Source: an uncultured Oscillospiraceae bacterium
Lineage (GTDB): Bacteria; Bacillota; Clostridia; Oscillospirales; Acutalibacteraceae
Reading direction: 5' to 3'
NCBI GenBank assembly: GCA_902492455.1
Contig: CABULH010000019.1
Coordinates: 1-64,000, forward strand
DNA length: 64,000 bases
The stretch's first letter is position 1. Each line of letters opens with the position of its first letter. The position numbers were made by a program, and so were the translations under genes. Under the pieces are notes generated by a model that searched no databases, was not told the DNA's origin, and saw nothing but the letters and a program-made list of their open reading frames with translations. Shown here piece after piece: positions 45,189 through 54,311 of the stretch.

Positions 45189-46442
45189 ATGAATGCTATT
45201 ACCATTACGGAGATGATGGATCGGGCCGCCCGGCTGAAGGCTCAGGGGGAGCGATTTACCCTTATGGGAATCGGTCCTATGTCCCAGGTGTGCATAGAAG
45301 GGGCGATGGAGGCGGCGAAGGAGCGGGATTTCCCTCTGATGCTCATCGCCAGCCGCAATCAGGTGGACAGCGACTCCTTCGGACACGGATATGTTTGCGG
45401 CTGGGATCAGCAGCGATTTGTGGCGGATACCATGGCCGTGGCTCAGCGCATCGGCTTCGACGGGCTGGCTTATTTCTGTCGGGATCACGGCGGTCCCTGG
45501 CAGCGGGATGAGGAACGCCGCGCCAAACTGGAGACGGAAAAGGCCATGGAGCTGGGGGTTCGCTCTTATGTGGACGATATGCGCGCGGGTTTTCACCTGC
45601 TGCATGTGGACCCCACCAAGGATCCGCATATTCAGGGGACCGTGCCGCTGGATCTGGTGCTGGACCGCACGGTATGGCTGATCCAGGAGCTGGAAGCACG
45701 GCGGCTGGCGGAGGGACTGGCTCCCGTGGCGTACGAAGTGGGAACGGAAGAAACCAATGGCGGACTCACCTCCGAGGAGGCTTTTCAGAGCTTTATTACT
45801 GAACTGCTACATAGATTGACGGAAAAAGGGCTTCCGGCGCCGGTGTTCATCGTCGGCCAGACCGGAACACTGACCCGACTGACGGAAAATGTGGGGCATT
45901 TCAACTTTGCCTCTGCCAAACGGCTGTCTGCCATCGCCGCGGATTTGGGTGTGGGAATTAAACAGCACAATTCCGATTATCTGCGGGATGCTCTGCTGCT
46001 GGATCATCCTTATCTTGGGGTGACGGCGGCCAACATCGCGCCGGAATTCGGCGTGGTGGAAACCAGGGCTTATCTGGAACTGGCGGAGTTGGAACAAATC
46101 GAGTTCGGTGACAGCGCTTCCCGGCTCCGGCAGGTAATGACCAGGGAAGCGGTACTGTGCGAACGGTGGAGGAAATGGATGTTTACGCCGGAGGAGCAGA
46201 ACATGGATGTGGAAACCGCCATTGCGGATGAAAAAATGGCGGCTCTGATCACCGATATCTGCGGGCATTATACTTTTGAAGCGCCGGCGGTCAAGGAGCA
46301 GCTGCAAACAATGGAGGAAAATCTTCGAAAACGATATGTGGACGGCCACGCTTATGCGGTGAAGAAGGTGCGGGATGCCATCGAACGCTACGCCTTTTTG
46401 TTCCGTCTTTACGGGCTGACCGGAAAGCTGCTGGCGCTATGA
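45189..46442 (+). CDS. GatZ/KbaZ-like protein (tagatose-bisphosphate aldolase subunit family)
   Basis: 417 aa, close to the usual 420. ATG with AAGAAGGT upstream. GIGPMSQVCIEGAMEAAKE, RNQVDSDSFGHGYVCGW, FDGLAYFCRDHGGPWQ, YEVGTEETNGGLTS and GIKQHNSDYL fit PF08013. In E. coli this subunit stabilises the catalytic GatY/KbaY aldolase, yet no GatY-type gene is present here. It may therefore act alone on a sugar phosphate. It overlaps the next gene by ATGA. Confidence 0.82.
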   Translation: MNAITITEMMDRAARLKAQGERFTLMGIGPMSQVCIEGAMEAAKERDFPLMLIASRNQVDSDSFGHGYVCGWDQQRFVADTMAVAQRIGFDGLAYFCRDHGGPWQRDEERRAKLETEKAMELGVRSYVDDMRAGFHLLHVDPTKDPHIQGTVPLDLVLDRTVWLIQELEARRLAEGLAPVAYEVGTEETNGGLTSEEAFQSFITELLHRLTEKGLPAPVFIVGQTGTLTRLTENVGHFNFASAKRLSAIAADLGVGIKQHNSDYLRDALLLDHPYLGVTAANIAPEFGVVETRAYLELAELEQIEFGDSASRLRQVMTREAVLCERWRKWMFTPEEQNMDVETAIADEKMAALITDICGHYTFEAPAVKEQLQTMEENLRKRYVDGHAYAVKKVRDAIERYAFLFRLYGLTGKLLAL

Positions 46443-47428
46443 ATTCCCCTGCCTATGCCGCCGTGGATATCGGCGGAACCAAAGTATCGGTCGCTTTGTT
46501 CGATCAGAAGTTGCAGCTGCTGTCGTCGGACACATTTCCCACTGCCGGATTCCACTGCGGGAGTTTGGCGACCGAGTGTCACAAGCGGGCGCTCCAGCAG
46601 TGCGAGGCGCTGGGCGCATCTTATGATTGTATCCATGCCGTGGGGGTTGCCAGTCCCGGTCCCCTGGATCTGAAAACCGGTACCATTCTTCATATCCCCA
46701 CCCTGCAATGGCGGGACGAACCCCTTAAGCAATATTTTGAGGATCGTTTCAAACGGAGGGTGACGGTGGAGAACGATACCAATGCCGCCGCTTTGGGAGA
46801 ATATCGCTTTGGCGCGGGTCAGGGCTATTCCTCGGTGGTATACATCACCGTCAGCACAGGAATCGGCTGCGGCATCGTTTTGGGAGGCCGGATTTACGAC
46901 GGCGCGGCGGATGCTGCCGGCGAACTGGGACATATGAAGGTGATACGAGGCGGCCGTCCCTGCGGTTGCGGCGGCAGAGGCTGTCTGGAGGCTCACGCCT
47001 CCGGCCGTTCCATAGGCGAGATCGCCTCCGAACGTAGGGGAAAGTTCACCGATGCTCGGGAGACTTTCCGGCTAGCCCGGGAGGGTGATCTGGAAATGCT
47101 GGAGATTATCGACCAAGCGGCCGAAGCTATCGGCTACGCCGTTTCGGTTCTGTATCAGATCCTGGATCCCGGAGTGGTGATCATGGGGGGGAGCGTGACG
47201 AGGGACTTCGATTTCTTCGGCCCCAGAATCATCCGTGCCGCTGAAGAGTATATTCAGCCTCATCCCCTACGTCAAATCCGCATTGTGAAAAGCGGATTTG
47301 ATGGCCAGCAGGTGCTGATGGGCGCCGCCTGTCTGGCGGCGGAAACGGAAGGGAGGCGAATCCATGACTTCCCGAGAGCGCGTTTTAGCCGCAGCCCGGC
47401 GGCAGCAGCCGGACCGGGTGCCCTGTGA
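46439..47428 (+). CDS. ROK-family sugar kinase
   Basis: 329 aa, beginning in the ATGA overlap. AVDIGGTKVSVALFD is the phosphate-1 site, ENDTNAAALGEYRFGAG the catalytic Asp region, and GHMKV...CGCGGRGCLEAHASG the ROK zinc motif with its conserved cysteines. No helix-turn-helix domain, so a kinase rather than a repressor. It probably phosphorylates the ketose or aldose handled by the neighbouring isomerase. Its 3' end overlaps the next gene by 65 bp, and its last ~25 residues are low-complexity. Confidence 0.9.
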   Translation: MNSPAYAAVDIGGTKVSVALFDQKLQLLSSDTFPTAGFHCGSLATECHKRALQQCEALGASYDCIHAVGVASPGPLDLKTGTILHIPTLQWRDEPLKQYFEDRFKRRVTVENDTNAAALGEYRFGAGQGYSSVVYITVSTGIGCGIVLGGRIYDGAADAAGELGHMKVIRGGRPCGCGGRGCLEAHASGRSIGEIASERRGKFTDARETFRLAREGDLEMLEIIDQAAEAIGYAVSVLYQILDPGVVIMGGSVTRDFDFFGPRIIRAAEEYIQPHPLRQIRIVKSGFDGQQVLMGAACLAAETEGRRIHDFPRARFSRSPAAAAGPGAL

Positions 47429-48443
47429 CATCGGCTTTGGCTTTTCTTATCCTGTACTGATGGATTTCCGCTCCCGTACCGGCTGCGAATGGCCGGAGGA
47501 TTATTTTCACACGGACATCCGCAATATCGGCTTTCTGCCCACCCGTTTCCCTGGAGATTACAGTCAGTATTACGAGGGACGGGTACCGGCGGAGCGCACG
47601 ACGATAGACGAATGGGGTATCGCCCATGTGAAAAGCGGACAGACGGATCTGCCCTTTGATCATACGGTTTCCCCGCTGGCCGGGGAGGATACCCCGCTTA
47701 ACGCAATCCTCGACTATCCGCTGCCGGATTTGGGTGCGGCTTACCGCTACGCGGAGCTGTCCGCCGCGGTGGAGGGGGTCCATCGGAAAGGACTGGCGGC
47801 TCTGGCGCCATTAGCTACCTCTCTCTTCGAGGTAGCATGGCAGTTAAGGGGGCTGGAGGATTTCATGGCGGATCTGCTGCTGAATCCGGAAAAATGCGAG
47901 GGTCTGCTGGATCGCATCCTTGCTATCCGTTTGGAGCAGATCGCGTATTATGCGCGGGCCGGTGCGGATGTCATCCAGCTGGGAGACGATATAGCCGACC
48001 AGCGGGGAATGATGATGGCGCTGCCTACCTGGAGGCAAATCCTGAAACCCAGGCTGGCGAGAATGGTGGAACAGGCGAAGCGGTGCAACCCGGAATGCGT
48101 GGTGTTCTATCACAGTGACGGCAATGTAACCGACGTGCTGCCGGATTTGGTGGAAATCGGGGTGGATATCCTAAATCCGGTACAGCCGGAATGCCTGGAT
48201 CCGGCCGCGGTAAAAAGTCGTTATGGCAGGGAGCTGTGCCTCTGGGGCACCATCGGGGTGCAGAGCACGCTGCCTTTCGGCACGCCGGCGGAGGTGCGCC
48301 GCACAGTGAAGGAGCGCATCGAAACGTGCGGTGAGGGCGGCGGCTTGATCCTGAGTCCCGCCCACATGATTGAGCCGGAGGTACCGTGGGAGAACGTGAC
48401 AGCCTTATATGAGGCAGTGGATGAATATGGCTGGTATTCTTGA
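47364..48443 (+). CDS. URO-D-domain protein, second copy in window
   Basis: 359 aa; ATG behind GGGAGGCG, overlapping the ROK gene by 65 bp. RQQPDRVPCDIGFGF, DVIQLGDDIADQRGMMMALPTW, VVFYHSDGNVTDVLPDLVEIGVDILNPVQPE and ELCLWGTIGVQSTLPFGTPAEV follow the URO-D/MtaA family. HSDGN and the preceding D-D pair are typical of the sugar-locus branch. No haem synthesis context. A methyl transfer or related chemistry on a sugar-derived compound is possible but unproven. Confidence 0.82.
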   Translation: MTSRERVLAAARRQQPDRVPCDIGFGFSYPVLMDFRSRTGCEWPEDYFHTDIRNIGFLPTRFPGDYSQYYEGRVPAERTTIDEWGIAHVKSGQTDLPFDHTVSPLAGEDTPLNAILDYPLPDLGAAYRYAELSAAVEGVHRKGLAALAPLATSLFEVAWQLRGLEDFMADLLLNPEKCEGLLDRILAIRLEQIAYYARAGADVIQLGDDIADQRGMMMALPTWRQILKPRLARMVEQAKRCNPECVVFYHSDGNVTDVLPDLVEIGVDILNPVQPECLDPAAVKSRYGRELCLWGTIGVQSTLPFGTPAEVRRTVKERIETCGEGGGLILSPAHMIEPEVPWENVTALYEAVDEYGWYS

Positions 48444-48520
48444 ATACCCATTTCGGCAGATGCGGCAGACGGTTTGGCAAAAACCGATCAAATAAAAAGC
48501 GATGAGAAAGGAAGATGAGC

Positions 48521-50290
48521 ATGAATCGGCTGAGCAAGAGAATCCTATCCTGCGCGGCAGCGGGCCTGATTGCGATTCCCCTGGCCTTGTTTCAGACTGG
48601 CTGCAATCCCACCACCACCGAGAGCAAAACCACTTCCGATGTGATGGGGTCGGTTGTCCGAAAATATGTCTGGTACCAAAACATTCCTGCGGGGGAAAAG
48701 GCGGCGGACGAATATTTCGAAAAGGAAACCGGCGCCAAGGTGGAACGGGTCATGGTGTCCTGGGACAACATCGATCTGAAATTCACCCTGGATATATCGG
48801 CGGATACGGCGGTGGATGTGGTTTATCTGACGGAAGAGAAATTTCCCACCTATCCCATCAAAGGCATCGTGCAGCCTCTGGATGGACTGCTGCCTGCGGA
48901 CGATCCTCTGTGGAAAAGCAATGCCATGGGAATCTATGCTTTCGGCGGTAAGCACTATGGCATCGCCACCGGTATCTCTCCTCTGCTGCTGTATTACAAC
49001 AAAACCATGTTTGAGGAAAACGACGTCAAAACGCCCAAGGAATATGCAGCGGAAGATAACTGGAATTGGGATACTTTCGCCGAAGTTGCGAAAAAGCTGA
49101 CCGTCACCGGGGCCGACGGCACCGTGCAGAAATACGGTTGGTCCACCTGGCGGTTCGATGCTTTGATGCTTTCCAACGCCGGCAGCTTTGTGGATTTCAA
49201 ACCCAATGGCTCCATGGAAGTGGCGCTGGATAGCCCCAAAACCATGAAAGCTCTGCAGTTTATGCAGGATGCCGCCTTTACCGACAAGTGGATGAATCCC
49301 ACCGGCAACTTCACATGGTATAACGATTGGATTAACGGCAATGTAGCCATGACCTGCGAAGCCGCTTTCCTGTTCTGGAACGGTCAGTTCGACAATTTGA
49401 AGTTCGAGTATGACATTGCACCGCTTCCCTGGGGACCTGATAATACCGACAAAATCTATCCGGGGCGGGCGGATGCCAGCGGCGTCTGTTCCAAGGCGAG
49501 AAATCCTCAGGGTGCCATCGAGTATATCCGCAAAACCATCGAATACAACAAGCTCCATGAAAATGATAGCGACGCCAAAAAATCCATGACCGAGGAACAA
49601 TTCAATCTGAACAAAACCCTGGGCGAAGGAAAGCTGGCCGCTTCCTTGTATCAGGGTATCGGTGACCTGAAATCCAAGCAGTTCGGTCTGTGGGATGCCA
49701 TTTTGTCCAAGGGTACGCCGGTGGCCACCTCCGTTGCCACGGAAAAGCCTGCTTGGGAAGCGGAGATTGAGACCTGCCTGGCGGACAACAAGCTGCCGGA
49801 GGTTAAGCCCTTTACCCAGCCTCCCAAACTGGATTTTGAAAGTGACGAGACAGCCTCTTATCTGGATATCCGTACAGGCGACGAGGTTGGCATAAAAGCG
49901 GCTGAGGTGACGGATCAAGAGGCTATCGAGGGCAAATCACTGCTGGTGACCTGTGATCCGGAGGCGGCGGACGGCTCTCTGGTGTTTATCACCAAGACGG
50001 ATAAGCTGGAACTGCCGGCCTATCACACCTACAAGATCAGCTTTGATTACAAGCTGCTGGATGATTTCGATGAATACGGCGCCTTGGCCTTCTGTCTGCG
50101 TCCGGCGGATGATCCTTTCGGCGGAGCCAATGTGGGCTGGACAGAGATCACCGACGGGCTCAAGGCGGGCAGTACCGGCACCTTGTCCGGAGAGTTCGTT
50201 TCTGCCACGGAAACCGATGGGCTCAGCGTAGTCTGCATCGCTCAGGGCGGCGGACGTATCGTTATCGATAACCTGACAATAACCGAGTAA
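48521..50290 (+). CDS. solute-binding lipoprotein with extra C-terminal beta-sandwich domain
   Basis: 589 aa. ATG 48521 is preferred to 48515 because AAAGGA (48507-48512) is 8 nt away. Signal peptide with lipobox FQTGC (Cys28). Residues about 40-430 form a family 1 sugar-binding protein (YYNKTMFEENDVKTPKEY, NWDTFAEVAKKLT, GVCSKARNPQGAIEYI). The last ~150 residues (from about 440, LDFESDETASYLDIRTGDEV to GGRIVIDNLTITE) are an added CBM-like beta-sandwich. Usual binding proteins end near 430-450. It should capture oligosaccharide for the permease pair downstream. Confidence 0.88.
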   Translation: MNRLSKRILSCAAAGLIAIPLALFQTGCNPTTTESKTTSDVMGSVVRKYVWYQNIPAGEKAADEYFEKETGAKVERVMVSWDNIDLKFTLDISADTAVDVVYLTEEKFPTYPIKGIVQPLDGLLPADDPLWKSNAMGIYAFGGKHYGIATGISPLLLYYNKTMFEENDVKTPKEYAAEDNWNWDTFAEVAKKLTVTGADGTVQKYGWSTWRFDALMLSNAGSFVDFKPNGSMEVALDSPKTMKALQFMQDAAFTDKWMNPTGNFTWYNDWINGNVAMTCEAAFLFWNGQFDNLKFEYDIAPLPWGPDNTDKIYPGRADASGVCSKARNPQGAIEYIRKTIEYNKLHENDSDAKKSMTEEQFNLNKTLGEGKLAASLYQGIGDLKSKQFGLWDAILSKGTPVATSVATEKPAWEAEIETCLADNKLPEVKPFTQPPKLDFESDETASYLDIRTGDEVGIKAAEVTDQEAIEGKSLLVTCDPEAADGSLVFITKTDKLELPAYHTYKISFDYKLLDDFDEYGALAFCLRPADDPFGGANVGWTEITDGLKAGSTGTLSGEFVSATETDGLSVVCIAQGGGRIVIDNLTITE

Positions 50291-50321
50291 TCTCTGGTAA
50301 CCCGATCTGCGAGAGAAGCGA

Positions 50322-50352
50322 ACCGCCGGGCCGGCAGCCCCGGCCCGGCGGT
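50322..50352 (+). other. GC-rich intergenic hairpin without U-tract
   Basis: A perfect 12-bp stem, ACCGCCGGGCCG at 50322-50333 with CGGCCCGGCGGT at 50341-50352, has a 7-nt loop and no T-run. It lies 32 bp after the solute-binding gene. This may stabilise the upstream mRNA or attenuate read-through, as at many binding-protein genes. Confidence 0.65.
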
Positions 50353-50425
50353 CCGCTCCCTGTCCCAGCATTCCCATGAAATGATGGAAGGCCCAAAGAC
50401 AATGCCCGGAAAGGATTGGTTCTGC

Positions 50426-53293
50426 ATGAAAAGACGCGTATGTTCTGTTTTGGTGTGCTGCCTTTTCTCTCTGACGATCTGTGCTGCACCCGCGGCAGGT
50501 GCAGCACAGCAAAATGGAACACAACCGGGTGGGGAGGAAGCCTTCCGTCCAGCGTCCGGCAGCGAGTCCCAGTATCAGAATTATCTCACAGCCAACGCCA
50601 ATGTGAAAACAGCGTCCGGCAGCCTCACGCTGAAGGCGGAAGAGGCGGTTTTATCCGACGGAGCTATGTTGGACGGCGACGCGGCAGAGTTCCCGGAAAG
50701 CAGCGTCGGAGAATGGACCATCGTCAGCCCCGAGGATGCGCTATATAACCTGCGCATTGATTATTATCCGCTGACCGGCAGATTGACGGATATTGAATTG
50801 GCCTTGGAAATCGACGGTGAGTCTCCTTTTGACGAAGCGGAAAAGCTGAATGTCAGCCGGGCCTGGAAACTGGATGGCGATATCGAACGGGACAACAACG
50901 ACAATGATATCCGTCCCGGACAGGTGGAGGCTCCCGAATGGATGAGTGAATACGCCGCCGACAAAAACGGCTACGTCACCCGGGTTTTCGCCTTCCGCCT
51001 GACAGAAGGGACGCATACCGTGCGCATACGGCTTACCCGGGACACCTTTGCTCTGCGGAGCCTGACCTTTGAGACCAAGCCTTCCCTTCCCTCTTATGAG
51101 GAATCCCTGGCGGAGCATCTGGATGCGGCGGTGATAGGAGAATACAAATTTAAACAGCAGGCGGAGGATATGTACCGCACCTCCCACTCCATGATCTACG
51201 CCAATGACGACCGGGGCAATCCCGCCGTGGAGCCCAGCGACCCCAGCAAAATCCGGCTGAACAGCATCGGAGCGGTCAACTGGGACAAGGGCGGCCAATG
51301 GGTGGCCTGGCAGGTGGAGGTGGAAGAGCCGGGTTTCTATCAGCTTCACATTAAATACCGGCAGAACGCCGTCCGGGGCTTTTCCACCTCCCGCAGGCTG
51401 CTGATTAACGGTCGGGTTCCTTTTGAGGAAATGGACCGGATTGATTTCCCCTATACCAGCGGCCAGAACTGGACGAATATGACCCTGGCGAACGAGGAGG
51501 GAGAACCGTATCTCTTCTATCTGGAAAAGGGCATGACCATAGCGCTGGAGGTGGTATCCTCCGAGACCGGTGAGCTGCTCCGGGAGGTCAACGACGTGAT
51601 CTACCGCCTCAACGATTTGTATCGGCAGATTATCATGATCACCGGTACCACGCCGGATAGCCTGCGGGATTATTATCTGGACAAAGAAATTCCGGAGCTG
51701 ATTCCCACCCTGCAGGAGCAGTCCGACCGCATCCAGTCCCTCATGGAGGCTTTCGGCCGGGCGTCCACCGATGCCGGCGGCTCCCAGGTCAGTTTTATGA
51801 AGGAAGTTGTCGCTCAGCTGAACAGCTTTATAAAAAAGCCGGAAACCATTCAGACGCGGCTCCAGCAGTTCCAGAGCAATATAAGCTCTCTGGCCGATTT
51901 AAATCTGTCTCTGAAAAATCAGCCGCTGCAGTTGGATTATCTCACCATCACCGGAAGCGTTTATGAAAAGGATCGGGAAAACGCCGGATTTTTTGAAACG
52001 CTGTCCTACCGCTTTATGGCGTTTATCTCCTCCTTTTTTGAGGATTACAACGCGGTGGGCAATACCTATCAGGCCAGCGAGGATCAAAAGCCCATCGACG
52101 TTTGGGTAAGCGCCAATGATCTGGCCACCAGCGGTTATGCTTCAGGACGGGATCAGATGTCGGTCATCAAACGGCTGATCGACGATCAGTTCGTCCCTCA
52201 AACCGGCCTTTTGGTCAATCTCCGCCTGGTGGACAGCTCCTCCACTCTGACCCAGGCCATCCTGGCCAAGCAGGGACCCGACTGCGCGCTGATCGTCCCC
52301 TCTCAGACGCCGATCAATTTAGCCATGCGGGATGCGTTGGTGGAGCTCTCCTCTCTGGAAGGCTTTCAGGAAACCCGCGGCTGGTTCTATGATTCCGCCT
52401 TTATCCCCTATATCTTCCAGGACGGCGTATACGCTATGCCGGAGACGCAGGTGTTCTGGATGATTTTTTACCGTAAGGATATCCTGGCGGGGATGGGGCT
52501 GGAGCCGCCGGATACCTGGGAGGATTTTTACAAGGCCGTTAGCGTAATCATGAAAAACAACATGCAGATTGGCGTGCCGGAAAACCAGCAGATTTTTGAG
52601 ACGCTGCTGATGCAGAACGGCGCTCAGATGTACAATGCGGATTTCACGGCCACGGCGCTGGATTCTCAAAACGCCATCAATGCCTTTACCGAATGGACCA
52701 GCCTGTACACCAACTACAGCTTTCCCATGGAATTTGATGCTTTCAGCCGTTTCCGCACGGGAGAGATGCCCATGGTGCTGATGCCCTATTCCTTTTATAA
52801 CCAACTGACGGTGGGGGCGCCGGAGATCGCCAACATGTGGGGGATGCTTCCCATGCCCGCCCGGGAGGTGGAGGGGGAAATGTCCCGAATCTCCAGTTCC
52901 GCAGGTACCGGGTCTATTATCCTGCGGGATGCGGAAAACGTGGAGGACTGCTTCCGATTCGTTAAATGGTGGACCGGACCAGAGGTGCAGGCGGCCTTTG
53001 GTACGGAGATCGAGGCGGTGCTGGGGCCGGCGGCCCGCTATAACGCCGCCAATGTGGAGGCATTCCGCCGCCTGCCTTGGAGCGCGTCGGAACAGGCGGT
53101 AATTTTGGAACAGTGGGAGGATGTTTCCGCTGTACACAATGTCCCCGGAAACTATTACGTTTCCCGCTGCCTCACCAATGCTTTCCGCCGGGCGGCCATG
53201 TATTACGACAGTCCCCGGGAAACGCTGCTGAAATATAACCGGCAGATCAATGGGGAGATCACCCGCAAGCGGGAGGAATTGGGGCTCAGCTGA
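50426..53293 (+). CDS. giant multidomain solute-binding protein
   Basis: 955 aa, about twice the usual size. ATG at 50426 with GGAAAGGA upstream. Sec signal peptide (about 1-27, ending AGAAQQ), no lipobox Cys. Two beta-sandwich, CBM35-like regions cover about 40-225 and 235-385 (GGQWVAWQVEVEEPGFYQLHIKYR). A helical segment follows (about 390-545), and a solute-binding domain starts near 555 (KPIDVWVSAND, YAMPETQVFWMIFYRKDIL, SSAGTGSIILRDAENVEDC). Similar large proteins occur with YIP1 and DUF5696 genes in Firmicutes sugar loci. It may bind a polymer surface and pass fragments to the permeases. Confidence 0.82.
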   Translation: MKRRVCSVLVCCLFSLTICAAPAAGAAQQNGTQPGGEEAFRPASGSESQYQNYLTANANVKTASGSLTLKAEEAVLSDGAMLDGDAAEFPESSVGEWTIVSPEDALYNLRIDYYPLTGRLTDIELALEIDGESPFDEAEKLNVSRAWKLDGDIERDNNDNDIRPGQVEAPEWMSEYAADKNGYVTRVFAFRLTEGTHTVRIRLTRDTFALRSLTFETKPSLPSYEESLAEHLDAAVIGEYKFKQQAEDMYRTSHSMIYANDDRGNPAVEPSDPSKIRLNSIGAVNWDKGGQWVAWQVEVEEPGFYQLHIKYRQNAVRGFSTSRRLLINGRVPFEEMDRIDFPYTSGQNWTNMTLANEEGEPYLFYLEKGMTIALEVVSSETGELLREVNDVIYRLNDLYRQIIMITGTTPDSLRDYYLDKEIPELIPTLQEQSDRIQSLMEAFGRASTDAGGSQVSFMKEVVAQLNSFIKKPETIQTRLQQFQSNISSLADLNLSLKNQPLQLDYLTITGSVYEKDRENAGFFETLSYRFMAFISSFFEDYNAVGNTYQASEDQKPIDVWVSANDLATSGYASGRDQMSVIKRLIDDQFVPQTGLLVNLRLVDSSSTLTQAILAKQGPDCALIVPSQTPINLAMRDALVELSSLEGFQETRGWFYDSAFIPYIFQDGVYAMPETQVFWMIFYRKDILAGMGLEPPDTWEDFYKAVSVIMKNNMQIGVPENQQIFETLLMQNGAQMYNADFTATALDSQNAINAFTEWTSLYTNYSFPMEFDAFSRFRTGEMPMVLMPYSFYNQLTVGAPEIANMWGMLPMPAREVEGEMSRISSSAGTGSIILRDAENVEDCFRFVKWWTGPEVQAAFGTEIEAVLGPAARYNAANVEAFRRLPWSASEQAVILEQWEDVSAVHNVPGNYYVSRCLTNAFRRAAMYYDSPRETLLKYNRQINGEITRKREELGLS

Positions 53294-53343
53294 TTCCCCA
53301 CCGGCGGACGGCGGGGTGAACGAACACAGAAAGGCATGGTTGT

Positions 53344-54288
53344 ATGGATATCACACTGAAAAGAAACTCCCGGCTCCGCGGCAGGGAAAAGCGAAAAGGG
53401 TTTCGCGGTTCCCTGCGCAAAAACGGTGTCAGCTATCTGATGCTGCTGCCCTACGCGCTGATCTTTTTCGTGTTCATTATTCTGCCGGTGCTGGCTTCCA
53501 TCGCCTTGAGCTTCACCAATTTCAACATGCTGCAGATGCCCTCCTTCGCCGGCATATCCAATTATATCCGCTTGCTGGTGGACGACGATGTTTTCACTGT
53601 GGCGGTGACCAACACCCTGATTTTCGCGGTGGTCACCGGTCCGATTGGGTATCTGCTGAGTTTTGTGCTGGCCTGGTTTATCAACGAGCTGCGGCCGGGG
53701 CTGCGCTCCATCGTCACCTTGATATTCTACGCCCCCTCTCTGGCGGGAAACGTCTTCTTTATCTGGAAATTTATCTTCTCCGGCGATGTGTACGGCGTGG
53801 TAAACAGCTTTCTGATGAGCCTGGGTATTATCAATGAGCCGGTGCGCTGGCTGGCGGATCCCCAATACGGTCTGGGCGTCATGATCGTGGTGCTGTTGTG
53901 GATGAGCGCCGGGGCCGGTTTTCTGACCTTCATTGCCGGACTGCAGGCAATGGATCATGAATTATTCGAGGCGGGAGCCATCGATGGCATACGCAACCGC
54001 TTTCAGGAGCTGTGGTATATCACCCTTCCGCAGATGAAGCCCCAGCTGCTGCTGGGGGCGGTATTCACCATCTCCTCCGCCTTTGCGGTGGGATATCAGT
54101 GTTCGGCTCTGACCGGCTTTCCCAGCACGGATTATTCCACCCATACGGTGCTGCTGCACATCCTGGATTATTCCATGACCCGATTTGAGATGGGCTATGC
54201 CAGCGCCATCCAGGTGGTGCTGTTCTTGGCCATGCTGGCGGTATGGTATCTGACAAACAAATTTCTGAGCAACTGGGGAACCGACTAA
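53344..54288 (+). CDS. ABC sugar permease, MalF/UgpA-type
   Basis: 314 aa with six membrane helices. The EAA loop EAGAIDGIRNRFQELWYITLP couples to the ATPase. The N-terminus is basic (MDITLKRNSRLRGREKRKG). Pairs with the next gene. A short imperfect hairpin (CCCCACCG/CGGCGGGG, 53297-53317) precedes it. Confidence 0.93.
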   Translation: MDITLKRNSRLRGREKRKGFRGSLRKNGVSYLMLLPYALIFFVFIILPVLASIALSFTNFNMLQMPSFAGISNYIRLLVDDDVFTVAVTNTLIFAVVTGPIGYLLSFVLAWFINELRPGLRSIVTLIFYAPSLAGNVFFIWKFIFSGDVYGVVNSFLMSLGIINEPVRWLADPQYGLGVMIVVLLWMSAGAGFLTFIAGLQAMDHELFEAGAIDGIRNRFQELWYITLPQMKPQLLLGAVFTISSAFAVGYQCSALTGFPSTDYSTHTVLLHILDYSMTRFEMGYASAIQVVLFLAMLAVWYLTNKFLSNWGTD

Positions 54289-54311
54289 GCGGAAGGAGGT
54301 ACCGGATTCCG

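Noticed and set aside
48545..49918. 457-codon minus-strand frame
   Set aside because: Antisense to a clear solute-binding protein gene.
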